The notes: generated from the sequence alone by a model not told the origin. A stretch of 64,000 nucleotides of DNA from Tetragenococcus osmophilus (GCF_003795125.1 NZ_CP027783.1:248001-312000), one strand, 5' to 3'; counted from the first letter of the stretch, positions 44,187-51,591 are shown. Numbers and translations are program-made.

Positions 44187-44215
44187 ATAATAACAAATTA
44201 AATAAATAACTTCAA
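44187..44215 (-). promoter_or_regulatory. Sigma-A promoter of the liv leader
   Basis: On the minus strand TTGAAG and TATTAT are 17 bases apart, about 30 bases before the leader peptide start. Confidence 0.7.
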
Positions 44216-44309
44216 TACTTATTTTCATTTAATTCAGACTATTTTCTATTTTCTAACAATATTCGTATTCCTATTAATAAAATTTAGTTATTGCGGTAGT
44301 TTTATTCTA

Positions 44310-44693
44310 TTAATCAATCGCTGTGACTCGGATTTCTACTCTCATTCTTGAATGACCTAACGCAGTCACGCCCACATTTGTCCAAACAGGTTTATGATGA
44401 GGCATATATTCTCTAAATAAGGCACCCATCGTTTCATTCATTTCGTCTTGATGCCCAGCAAGGCCTACATGATAAGAATTTACATGAACTACATGTTCCC
44501 AACTAGAATCCATTTCAGCTAGTACACTGGCTATATTTTCAAATGCTTGTCTAATTTCAGCTCTTAAGTCATCCGGGAAGTTAAAGTCGCTATCCCATCC
44601 ACCTTGACCCGCAATTTCTACACGATCATCCATACGTACTGCTTGGGCGTAATCATCCTCTGGTTGTTGGTTCGTAAATTTTACATCTGTCAT
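44310..44693 (-). CDS. RidA family protein
   Basis: The 127-residue protein has the YjgF/YER057c/UK114 fold: ADDRVEIAGQGG-like start, QAFENIASVLAEMDSSWEHVVHVNSY, and the C-terminal PVWTNVGVTALGHSRMRVEI. The catalytic Arg of true RidA deaminases (in a G-x-x-x-x-R-x-x-x-x motif) may be Arg at HSRMRVEI. Such proteins deaminate reactive enamines such as 2-aminoacrylate. AGGAGATT precedes the ATG. It is upstream of the liv operon but the liv leader has its own promoter. Confidence 0.82.
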   Translation of the reverse strand: MTDVKFTNQQPEDDYAQAVRMDDRVEIAGQGGWDSDFNFPDDLRAEIRQAFENIASVLAEMDSSWEHVVHVNSYHVGLAGHQDEMNETMGALFREYMPHHKPVWTNVGVTALGHSRMRVEIRVTAID

Positions 44694-44794
44694 TTTTTAC
44701 AATCTCCTTTCGCACTATAAAAATGAGAAAACGCAAACACGCCATTTCTTATATTTTAACATTGATACTAAATCCTACAAAGGAACTCTCTCAT

Positions 44795-46144
44795 CTACCC
44801 AATAATCACAGTTTCTTCTGGGTATTTAAATTTCGCTTCTCTTTGATTGGCACGTACAATAAGAGAGAAAAAGACTGTCATAACTCCTACTCTGCCTATA
44901 AACATCAACAATAAAATAATTACTTTTCCGATGAAAGTTAAATCTGGCGTCAGTCCCATCGTAAGCCCTACAGTTCCAATCGCTGAAATGACTTCAAATA
45001 CGATATATTCTAAACCTAGTCCATTAACATCTGGGACCACTTCAGTAACAGAAAGAATCATCGTACTTAAAATAACAGTAGACAAAAATAAGAAAAACAA
45101 GATAAAAGCACGAGTCACAGTCCCTTCTTTAATCATCCGGCCTCTAAATTCAGCCTGACTACGTCCTTTAAACGTACTATGAATTTTAATTAGCAGTACA
45201 CCAAAAGTTGTTGTCTTAAGTCCTCCAGCTGTTGAACCAGAAGTACCACCAATAAACATCAAGATCATGGTCATCATAAGACCGGCATGTGTCATTGAAA
45301 AGTAATCCGTTGAATAAAATCCAGCAGTACGCGGGGTAACAGCCATAAAAATCGTATTAAAAATGCGCTTATCAAAGGTACCTGTACTAAACTCAAGATT
45401 ATTATATTCTGTGATAAAAAAACTTAATGTTCCTATTATTAATAATGAAGCCGTCATCCATAAAGCAATTTTACTATGCAAACTCAAATGTTGCTTTCTT
45501 TTAAATCTTAATAACAGGAGATCACTCCAAACAAAAAATCCAAGTCCTCCGGCAATAATTAAACAACCGATGACCGTTAACACCCAAGGGTCATTTTGAA
45601 AACCTATAAGACTATTCCCAAACAAATCAAAACCGGCGTTACAGAAACTTGAAACAGCATGAAAGAGACTATACCATAGCCCCTTTTTCCAACCAAACAA
45701 AGGAACAAAACGTATAGCTAATAAAATAACTCCTAAGGTTTGTATGGCAGTTGCGATTTTTATTATATTTAGTATGGATCGTACTTCTCCTGACAAGCGA
45801 TCAGAATTTATTGACTCTTGCAAAACCATGCGCGTGCTTAAGCTAATTTTTCTTTTGGAAAGGACAAAAAAGAACACCGGAATCGACATAAAACCAAGCC
45901 CACCAATTTCAATTAACAATAAGATGACTGCTTGGCCAAAAAATGTCCAATGCTCACTAGTTGTTAGCGTTGTTAGACCAGTAACACAAACAGCTGAAGT
46001 CGCTGTAAAAAGTGAATCTATGAAAGGCGTAATTTCACCACCTCTAGACGAAATGGGGAGCATTAAAACTCCAGCTCCACTTAAAATCAAACTCGCAAAC
46101 CCTAAAGAAATTGTTTGAAAAATAGTTAGGTGAGTCTTTTTCAT
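44795..46144 (-). CDS. ktrB: KtrB-type potassium transporter
   Basis: The 449-residue membrane protein of the TrkH/KtrB family shows the first P-loop filter segment ATSAVCVTGLTT, others at SSFCNAGFDLFG, TPRTAGFYSTD, and SAIGTVGLTMG, plus IGGTSGSTAGGLKTTTF. Each P-loop contributes one filter Gly. It takes up potassium, important in salt stress, and normally works with the regulatory subunit KtrA, which is not encoded nearby. A promoter lies at 46181-46209. Confidence 0.93.
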   Translation of the reverse strand: MKKTHLTIFQTISLGFASLILSGAGVLMLPISSRGGEITPFIDSLFTATSAVCVTGLTTLTTSEHWTFFGQAVILLLIEIGGLGFMSIPVFFFVLSKRKISLSTRMVLQESINSDRLSGEVRSILNIIKIATAIQTLGVILLAIRFVPLFGWKKGLWYSLFHAVSSFCNAGFDLFGNSLIGFQNDPWVLTVIGCLIIAGGLGFFVWSDLLLLRFKRKQHLSLHSKIALWMTASLLIIGTLSFFITEYNNLEFSTGTFDKRIFNTIFMAVTPRTAGFYSTDYFSMTHAGLMMTMILMFIGGTSGSTAGGLKTTTFGVLLIKIHSTFKGRSQAEFRGRMIKEGTVTRAFILFFLFLSTVILSTMILSVTEVVPDVNGLGLEYIVFEVISAIGTVGLTMGLTPDLTFIGKVIILLLMFIGRVGVMTVFFSLIVRANQREAKFKYPEETVIIG

Positions 46145-46180
46145 TTTTCTTGTTCCTCTCTACCCCTATAAAATAAACTT

Positions 46181-46209
46181 ATTATAATGAATTACCTTCC
46201 AAGTTTCAA
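46181..46209 (-). promoter_or_regulatory. Sigma-A promoter of ktrB
   Basis: On the minus strand TTGAAA and TATAAT are 17 bases apart, about 40 bases before the start codon. No c-di-AMP riboswitch is visible in the short leader. Confidence 0.75.
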
Positions 46210-46275
46210 CTATTCTTTTTGAGAACTACTGTTGACCAATCGTATTTGTTATTTTTCCAAATTCAAAGTATCATT

Positions 46276-46318
46276 AAAAAAGGTAGAAACGTTTGTTAAT
46301 AACATTTCTACCTTTTTT
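46276..46318. terminator. Bidirectional terminator
   Basis: AAAAAAGGTAGAAA and TTTCTACCTTTTTT form a strong stem behind the small membrane protein gene. Confidence 0.88.
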
Positions 46319-46346
46319 GTTCTCATAATCTGTTACAAAGACCAAA

Positions 46347-46550
46347 TTATGGACATTTTTTATGTTTATAAATAGATTTACTCGTTTGGATGATTCCCCA
46401 AAAAAGCAGCAAAGGGAATACAACTAGAACCAAAAAATTGCCATCTTCTTCCCAATGAACAAAATATAAGCAAATACGAAAAACTATTAAAGTAGCAATG
46501 GCGAGAGTAAGTGAGTTAGTTAATAAACCTTTCAAAGATGTCGCCCCCAT
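46347..46550 (-). CDS. Small two-helix membrane protein
   Basis: The 67-residue protein has two hydrophobic segments (about 10-30, LTNSLTLAIATLIVFRICLY, and 38-56, FLVLVVFPLLLFWGIIQTS) with a short acidic loop between and a basic tail. No family is recognised. It is a single gene with a terminator; the ribosome site is moderate. Confidence 0.6.
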   Translation of the reverse strand: MGATSLKGLLTNSLTLAIATLIVFRICLYFVHWEEDGNFLVLVVFPLLLFWGIIQTSKSIYKHKKCP

Positions 46551-46602
46551 ATTGTTAACTAGTATAATGGATTATAACACTATGGTAAAGCACTTAAACA
46601 AT

Positions 46603-46646
46603 AAAAAAGTGCTAAACTAATTTATCAAAATTAATCCGCACTTTTT
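46603..46646 (-). terminator. Terminator behind the OsmC gene
   Basis: On the minus strand AAAAAGTGC and GCACTTTTTT close a stem that includes ATTAATTT/AAATTAGT. Confidence 0.75.
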
Positions 46647-46682
46647 AAAATAATCAATATATATCGGCAACGCATGTTAAAG

Positions 46683-47123
46683 TTATTTAGTAACAATTTC
46701 TGTTTCGAACGCTGGTGTATTTACAATCGTGTCATGAACTGGGCAGGTATGATTAACAAAATCGATGAAATCTTTAATCTCTTCTTCTGTATTATCAGCT
46801 TCAACGTAAAAAGTCGTCTTGATTTTTGAAAACCCCTTTTTAGCGTTCGGATTTTTCCCCATATAACCATCCGGATCTAGCTCACCTTCTAAATCAACTT
46901 TAAATGATTTCAGGTTGATCTTTTTAGCTCTTGCAAAAGTCTTTGCCACAATTGTTAAACATGCTCCTAAAGAATTTAACATTGCTTCTACTGGGTTCAT
47001 CCCTTCATTAGTACCGCCACTGGACTTAGGTTCATCTAAAGTGATTTCAAAACCTCTGGATTTACAGGATACTCTCACGCCGCTTTCCAACGTTACTTCT
47101 GCTTTTGTTGTTTCAATCGCCAT
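46683..47123 (-). CDS. OsmC family protein
   Basis: The 146-residue protein has the OsmC/Ohr fold with GTNEGMNPVEAMLNSLGACLTIV (first catalytic Cys) and VNHTCPVHDTI (second Cys). Such dimers reduce organic hydroperoxides with these thiols. The start at 47123 is preferred because GGAGGG lies seven bases before it. Single gene. Confidence 0.9.
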   Translation of the reverse strand: MAIETTKAEVTLESGVRVSCKSRGFEITLDEPKSSGGTNEGMNPVEAMLNSLGACLTIVAKTFARAKKINLKSFKVDLEGELDPDGYMGKNPNAKKGFSKIKTTFYVEADNTEEEIKDFIDFVNHTCPVHDTIVNTPAFETEIVTK

Positions 47124-47156
47124 TTTGTTTCCCTCCATATTTTTATTTTAATAAAA

Positions 47157-47462
47157 AAATATCGCTATGAATACGGTACCAATCTTTTTGCTTAAAGTAA
47201 ACAATTTTATAAGTTGCATTAGGTGCAGGCTGTTTTGGTGTTTGAGATAAATATTCTCCACTTAAAAATGATCGTTACTTTTCACTTTTTCATTTTTGCT
47301 CTTATAACTTTCGCTACGTGTGTTTTTAAATTTTCGAAATCATCTGTTTCACAAGTAGCTATAGTGATAACTAATTGAACCTTTTCCTCCAATTCCAATT
47401 GAATTTCATATTCATTGAAACATTTGTTTTAGATATATCTTCCACCGTTAAATAATATATGT
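47157..47462 (-). pseudogene. Decayed coding remnants of unknown family
   Basis: Two fragments in different frames can be read on the minus strand: one from about 47430 with YEIQLELEEKVQLVITIATC and FENLKTHVAKVIRAKMKK before a stop, and one ending at 47151 with LSQTPKQPAPNATYKIVYF and KQKDWYRIHSDIFLLK. Neither has a good start, and frames are broken. They look like remains of one or two genes. I cannot assign a family. Confidence 0.4.
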
Positions 47463-47705
47463 TCATTTCGTTACTAAAGACTTATATAGCTTATCATGCT
47501 TTTGCACAGATTTAGCCATAGCCATTTCTAATCCTTTTTGATGTTCATCTTTTTCTTCTTTCTTAACAATAATCTCTTTTAATTTATCTTCATCAACATA
47601 GACTGTATCAGTTTCCTTTACTCCAATACTTTCTAATAAATCTTTGGATAAAGCAACTACAACTGAATTTCCAACTTTTCTTAACTTTCTTTCTTGAATT
47701 ATCAT
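47463..47705 (-). CDS. AbrB/MazE-type DNA-binding antitoxin-like protein
   Basis: About 80 residues from the ATG at 47705, which has AAGGTGG upstream. QERKLRKVGNSVVVALSKDLL and SIGVKETDTVYVDEDKLKEI are the swapped-hairpin AbrB pattern of MazE-like antitoxins, followed by a flexible charged tail (KKEEKDEHQKGLEMAMAKS) that would wrap a toxin. No toxin gene follows; the downstream 300 bases are decayed coding sequence. So it may be an orphan antitoxin. Confidence 0.75.
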   Translation of the reverse strand: MIIQERKLRKVGNSVVVALSKDLLESIGVKETDTVYVDEDKLKEIIVKKEEKDEHQKGLEMAMAKSVQKHDKLYKSLVTK

Positions 47706-47743
47706 TTGCTGTACCACCTTTTGTATACCTTGATAGTCCCGAC

Positions 47744-48007
47744 TTATAGTTCCTGCCACTCGATATTATTGACATCAATAAATTCGCTAGGCCCTTGCTC
47801 TCGTTCCCGAATTTGATTTAAGACACCGGTTTCTTCTAAATACAAAGTTTCTTGGATCGAACGCCAATATTCTAAACTGACCAGGACAGCATTATTTTCA
47901 TTTTGTTCGTCTATAATTTCGACTGCTCTATGGTCCTCGTTAACTTCCTTTAATAAACGGTAAAAATTTTTACGCGCTAAGCTAGGATTCATTGATTTTT
48001 GCCCCAT
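47744..48007 (-). CDS. Phd/YefM family antitoxin-like protein
   Basis: The 87-residue protein has NPSLARKNFYRLLKEVNEDH and NNAVLVSLEYWRSIQETLYL, the YefM/Phd pattern of DNA-binding antitoxins. GGAGGTGG lies eight bases before the ATG. A YoeB/Txe toxin would normally follow at once; instead an AbrB-type ORF is found 38 bases later. Orphan or reshuffled antitoxin. Confidence 0.78.
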   Translation of the reverse strand: MGQKSMNPSLARKNFYRLLKEVNEDHRAVEIIDEQNENNAVLVSLEYWRSIQETLYLEETGVLNQIREREQGPSEFIDVNNIEWQEL

Positions 48008-48104
48008 GGGTAGCCACCTCCATTTTCTACTAATAAAAAGCTTTTGAACCTATAAATAATTATAAAACGCTTATTTACAAACTTTAGTGCTATTTAAATT
48101 TGTT

Positions 48105-48334
48105 TCAATAAAATCTAAAGTAATTAATGATAAATTCTTGAGCCAATCTATCTTCGTCATCAATAAATTCACCCTTTTTTACATCAGCAAAGTAATCCTC
48201 GACTTTAGGAATAAGTGAAATTGTTCCATCTTTTTCTTGCATGATATAAAATTCTTGTCCTTCAGACACATTAAATTTTTTTGCCAATGTGATCATGACG
48301 CCATTCCCTTGCTTTTTGGCTTCACTTTATCCAT
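48105..48334 (-). pseudogene. MazE/AbrB-type antitoxin gene, frameshifted
   Basis: The start at 48334 with GGGAGTG upstream gives MDKVKPK and then runs out of frame; the rest of the antitoxin (GNGVMITLAKKFNVSEGQEF ... ISLIPKVEDYFADVKKGEF) continues in another frame. Adding one A to the run CCAAAAAGC would restore a single frame. The C-terminus (EFIINYFRFY) also looks altered. No PemK/MazF toxin follows. Confidence 0.65.
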
Positions 48335-48463
48335 ATGCCACACTCCCAGTAATTAATATTATTAATAACTTTCACTGATTATTATGTGTCAAAATTCCCA
48401 AATTAGCAACCTAGGAGGATATTTCTTATGGAACGGAGAGAAAGCTTAGAAAACCATTTCGAC

Positions 48464-48659
48464 CTATGTCCTGAATTTATTTTCAGGACATAGATCGTTG
48501 GTAGCTATGTACTGAAATCAGTTTCAGGACATAGATCAGGCCTTTTTCAGGCTAAATTCAAGCTTTTAGAACATAGATTCGCTAAAGTTATGACCTGAAT
48601 TCGATTTCAGGACATAACTCTTGAGGACCTATGTTCTGAGTTTATTTTCAGGACATAGG
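48464..48659. repeat. Hairpin array C (TATGTCCTG / CAGGACATA family)
   Basis: Hairpins at 48464-48493, 48505-48534, 48588-48617 and 48628-48659, plus a lone right arm TTTTAGAACATAG near 48565-48576. The best unit is CTATGTCCTGAA, six bases, TTCAGGACATAG. The flanks on both sides resemble array D. The surrounding space 48335-49117 has no other gene I trust; a 21-codon ORF with AGGAGG starts at 48428 and runs into the first hairpin. Confidence 0.85.
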
Positions 48660-48904
48660 TCTAATAACTTTGGCATAAATTAAATGAATTTCTCCCCCTT
48701 CTTGCAGTAAGTTTATGAGCTTTAAAGTGCTTTTTACAATTATAATATGATATATAAAATCGGTAAAAAACTTATTCCAATTTTGTACCCAAAAAAAGAG
48801 AATAACTGCATACAATTTTATTTTAAGGAAAAGACAATTTTTATTCCTGGATATTTATATAAATATTTAGACTTACTAAAATTGACATATCTACTGTTTC
48901 CTTC

Positions 48905-48963
48905 AAAAAAAGCTGTCAGAATGCGCGACGTACGAAGTGAAAGTCACGTATTCTGACAGCTTT
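48905..48963 (-). terminator. Long terminator hairpin behind the bpsA-speD gene
   Basis: On the minus strand AAAGCTGTCAGAATACGTGAC pairs with GTCGCGCATTCTGACAGCTT (20 positions, two non-Watson-Crick) and is followed by TTTTTT. Confidence 0.88.
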
Positions 48964-49117
48964 GATTGGCGTAACGTAAACCGCGCTAATCATCTATCCA
49001 CTCCCTCTAACAGGGGTAGAAAAAGCACGGCATACTGAAAACAAGGAGATGTCAACTTTTTTCGAGCAGTTGGCATCCATTACAATTGAACGAAATGTGT
49101 TTTTACATATACAACAT

Positions 49118-50644
49118 TCAATAGGTTAATGAACCACGATTTACTTTTCTGTATTCAATTTCTCCTGCTTCAAAAAAGGTGGTCAATAGATCCATAAACT
49201 TATTCTCCGATGCTAAACGGCTACAGACAAATAGATCGATTGCTGCATAATTTTCTTCTGGCCAAGTGTGAACAGTAAAGTGTGATTCCGCAAGAACTAC
49301 AACGCCACTTACTCCTAAAGGTTTAAACTGATGAAAATCAGAACTGACTTTTGTCAATTGGCACTGTTCAACAATATTTAGCATTATTCTTTCTACAGTA
49401 GAAACGGATCCTATATTATTATTAAAACAATTTTTTAGTTCTACTAAATAATGACTTCCCAACACTTTTTCCTCAGTAGCTTCTAGATTATTGCGAGATA
49501 AATGTAAGAAAGTAGTATTTTCACAATTGGAGCAACCTATTTCTTTTAGCTCTTCAATCGTTTTGATCGTAAGAGAAGGACCAACCTTATGAGTTTCTCC
49601 ACAATTTTTACACTTATACACAGAATTTCTTGGGTTTAATTCTCCTGTGTATATTTGCTGTTTATATGAAGTACAGCTCGATATAATTGGATAGGTCGTT
49701 TGTAATGTCAAAAGTTCAAGCATATTGCTTCGTCCTCCCAAAATCGAGGCTCCTTCATAATGATTAAAATCATGTGATATTTCGTTTATAATAAGGTTTT
49801 GATCACATATCAATTTTTGAACTGCTAATTGTGTTTGAGGTTCTTTTTCTCCAAAAGATAAATAAATTCGACTAGCGCCTAAACGGCTACTAGAAATGGC
49901 TCTTGATAGAAAAAGTTTCAATCCTGTAATAGTATACGGAGGGTCGACAAATACATAATCATATTGGTGTTTAAAATATTCTTGACTTCCATATCTAAAA
50001 TCCAACTTTTGAATATCTATACCTATCTCTAAATTTTCTGCAGAGTCCTCAATACATGTAATTATATTTTCCGACATCTCATATACCATTAAATGAGAAG
50101 AACATTTCCCTTTAAGGCTAATTTTTTTAATAAGTAAACCAACTGCCAAAGACGTTAAATCATCATCTCCTAAAAATAGGATTTGATTATTGACTAATTG
50201 ATGCTCATCAAGAAGTAAGAAAGCTCGATCAATGCTTGTTTGCAGTGTGGCAAAAGCTTGATCGAATTTCACGTCTACTTTGGGACGATTCACTATTTTT
50301 AATGAAAGTTCATCAATCATTTCTTTTTTTAACCATTCTCGTTCACTATTTGAGTCAATTATTTTTAAATAATGATTTTTATTAATGGATGAAAAGCCAA
50401 GAGTGTTTTCTACGTAAAGACTACCTTTTGTTGTTAGGAAAACACCATTCGCCATTTTAACGATTCCTAACTTGGCCAATTCTTTTCTAATTGCTGAAAT
50501 CACTGGAATTGGTAGATTTGTTTTACTTGATAACGTCTTTGTAGATAATTGACCTCGCAAATATAATTCAATAAGGATTAAATCAACCACTTCTTCAGAT
50601 TCTTTCAAATGAGTACGTTCTTTGATTATTTTTGATATTTTCAT
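49118..50644 (-). CDS. BpsA-SpeD fusion: branched-chain polyamine synthase + AdoMet decarboxylase
   Basis: The 508-residue protein joins two polyamine enzymes. Residues about 1-75 form a winged helix; about 80-330 match N4-bis(aminopropyl)spermidine synthase (BpsA, DUF43 family), with the FLGDDDLTSLA motif at 158-168 and VFVDPPYTITGLKLF at 231-245. A zinc ribbon (CKNCG at 345-349, CSNC at 371-374) is the linker. Residues about 392-508 are a class 1B S-adenosylmethionine decarboxylase: Ser454 (AESHF, the self-cleavage site giving pyruvoyl), His459 and Cys474 keep the 5- and 20-residue spacing of bacterial SpeD. One chain could thus make decarboxylated AdoMet and attach its aminopropyl groups to a polyamine. 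A 12-residue upstream ORF overlaps its start. Confidence 0.85.
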   Translation of the reverse strand: MKISKIIKERTHLKESEEVVDLILIELYLRGQLSTKTLSSKTNLPIPVISAIRKELAKLGIVKMANGVFLTTKGSLYVENTLGFSSINKNHYLKIIDSNSEREWLKKEMIDELSLKIVNRPKVDVKFDQAFATLQTSIDRAFLLLDEHQLVNNQILFLGDDDLTSLAVGLLIKKISLKGKCSSHLMVYEMSENIITCIEDSAENLEIGIDIQKLDFRYGSQEYFKHQYDYVFVDPPYTITGLKLFLSRAISSSRLGASRIYLSFGEKEPQTQLAVQKLICDQNLIINEISHDFNHYEGASILGGRSNMLELLTLQTTYPIISSCTSYKQQIYTGELNPRNSVYKCKNCGETHKVGPSLTIKTIEELKEIGCSNCENTTFLHLSRNNLEATEEKVLGSHYLVELKNCFNNNIGSVSTVERIMLNIVEQCQLTKVSSDFHQFKPLGVSGVVVLAESHFTVHTWPEENYAAIDLFVCSRLASENKFMDLLTTFFEAGEIEYRKVNRGSLTY

Positions 50645-50679
50645 TTTTCCGGCTCAACAATATCTATGCAGTGAGCCAT
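50641..50679 (-). CDS. 12-residue upstream ORF (MAHCIDIVEPEK) coupled to bpsA-speD
   Basis: The ORF has a strong ribosome site (AGAGG) and its TGA overlaps the ATG of the fusion gene (ATGA). The fusion gene itself has only a weak site. A 12-bp stem (50674-50718) would cover the uORF start, and a competing 6-bp hairpin (50651-50677) would cover the region just before the main start. Confidence 0.6.
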   Translation of the reverse strand: MAHCIDIVEPEK

Positions 50680-50763
50680 TTCATCCTCTCTATCATTATT
50701 ATTGATGATGAAATGACTACCTAAATTAATTTAATCTACCATGTCTATACTTCAGTAGATAAT

Positions 50764-50788
50764 AAAAAAAGAACCAAGAAGGTTCTTA
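50764..50788 (-). terminator. Terminator upstream of bpsA-speD
   Basis: On the minus strand AAGAACC, TTCTT, GGTTCTT is followed by TTTTTTA. It either closes the decayed gene at 50842-50945 or acts in the leader of bpsA-speD. Confidence 0.7.
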
Positions 50789-50841
50789 GTTCTCCGGAAT
50801 TATCCAACTATCACTATTACAAATAAGTAAGTGCATTAGAA

Positions 50842-50945
50842 TTAAATTGAGAATGTAAGAATATCTATAGACATGCCAAATAAAGCAAGATTATTGGCTA
50901 TTAAATTAATCTAGATAGATATTGCTACAATTGCCAAAAAGACAG
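50842..50945 (-). pseudogene. Remnant of a membrane protein gene
   Basis: The minus strand reads VFLAIVAISI, a stop, then INLIANNLALFGMSIDILTF before the end. It looks like the hydrophobic C-terminus of a lost membrane protein, followed by a terminator. No family assigned. The space from here to the tRNA-Thr holds this, a GNAT-like fragment and hairpin array D. Confidence 0.35.
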
Positions 50946-51039
50946 CTCCCATTCATTATTTCACTTACTAAGCTCAAAGTAATTCATTAGTAGGATAGCA
51001 TCTTATTTCTAACATTGTCAAATGTCATTTTTCCTTTAA

Positions 51040-51159
51040 CAAACGAGGGCTAGAGAAATACAATATATTGAAAATAATGGGCAAAAAATCGTTGGTATAG
51101 CAGCTTTTATTAAAAAACAAGAAGCATTAGCTTTTTACACACATAAAACCAATTACTAA
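51040..51159 (+). pseudogene. C-terminal fragment of a GNAT-like acetyltransferase
   Basis: The frame reads IQYIENNGQKIVGIAAFIKK then QEALAFYTHKTNY and stops. ALAFYTHK resembles the last helix-strand of GNAT enzymes (A-x-x-F-Y-x-K-x-G-F). There is no start codon; the rest of the gene is missing. Confidence 0.4.
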
Positions 51160-51239
51160 TAGCTTATTCTAAATAATTTTCCTTATACAAGGAAGTTAAT
51201 TCATAATAACTGGAGAAAAACCTAAAAAACCGTTTCGAC

Positions 51240-51435
51240 CTATGTCCTGAATCTTTTTTCAGGGCATAGGTCGTTAATAGTTATGTCTTGAAACCGAACT
51301 CAGTACATAACCCAGGCCCATTTTAGGCTAAACTCAAGTTTTTAGAACATAAGTTTACTAAAGCTATGTTCTAAAGTTAAACTCAGGACATAAGTCTTCT
51401 CATCCTATGTCCTGAGTTTATTTTCAGAACATAGG
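51240..51435. repeat. Hairpin array D (TATGTCCTG / CAGGACATA family)
   Basis: Units at 51240-51269, 51281-51310, 51364-51392 and 51404-51435, plus a lone right arm TTTTAGAACATAAG near 51340-51353. Order and spacing are the same as in array C, and the flanks TTTCGACCTATGTCC and ATAGGTCTAATAACTTT are shared with it. Confidence 0.85.
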
Positions 51436-51591
51436 TCTAATAACTTTAGCTCTTTTTACAACAACTTCATAAGTATGAAAGTATTTTTTATAATTACAGT
51501 ATGGATTTTACAAGATTAAAAAACTCGTCTCAAAATCGTTATTATAAGAAAATTATCAAAATGACTGAGCTTTTGGCACATATTCGACACA

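Noticed and set aside
43972-44215. T-box riboswitch ahead of livJ
   Set aside because: No GGGTGGNACCGCG-type T-box sequence is present, whereas a translated Leu-rich ORF is.
47157-47462. Sortase remnant (VITIATC resembling TLxTC)
   Set aside because: Only the Cys context is similar; no upstream His region or downstream Arg of sortases can be found, so no family is assigned.
48747-48956. Plus-strand ORF of 69 codons behind array C
   Set aside because: It has no ribosome site, an unlikely composition, and its end is made of the long terminator hairpin at 48905-48963.
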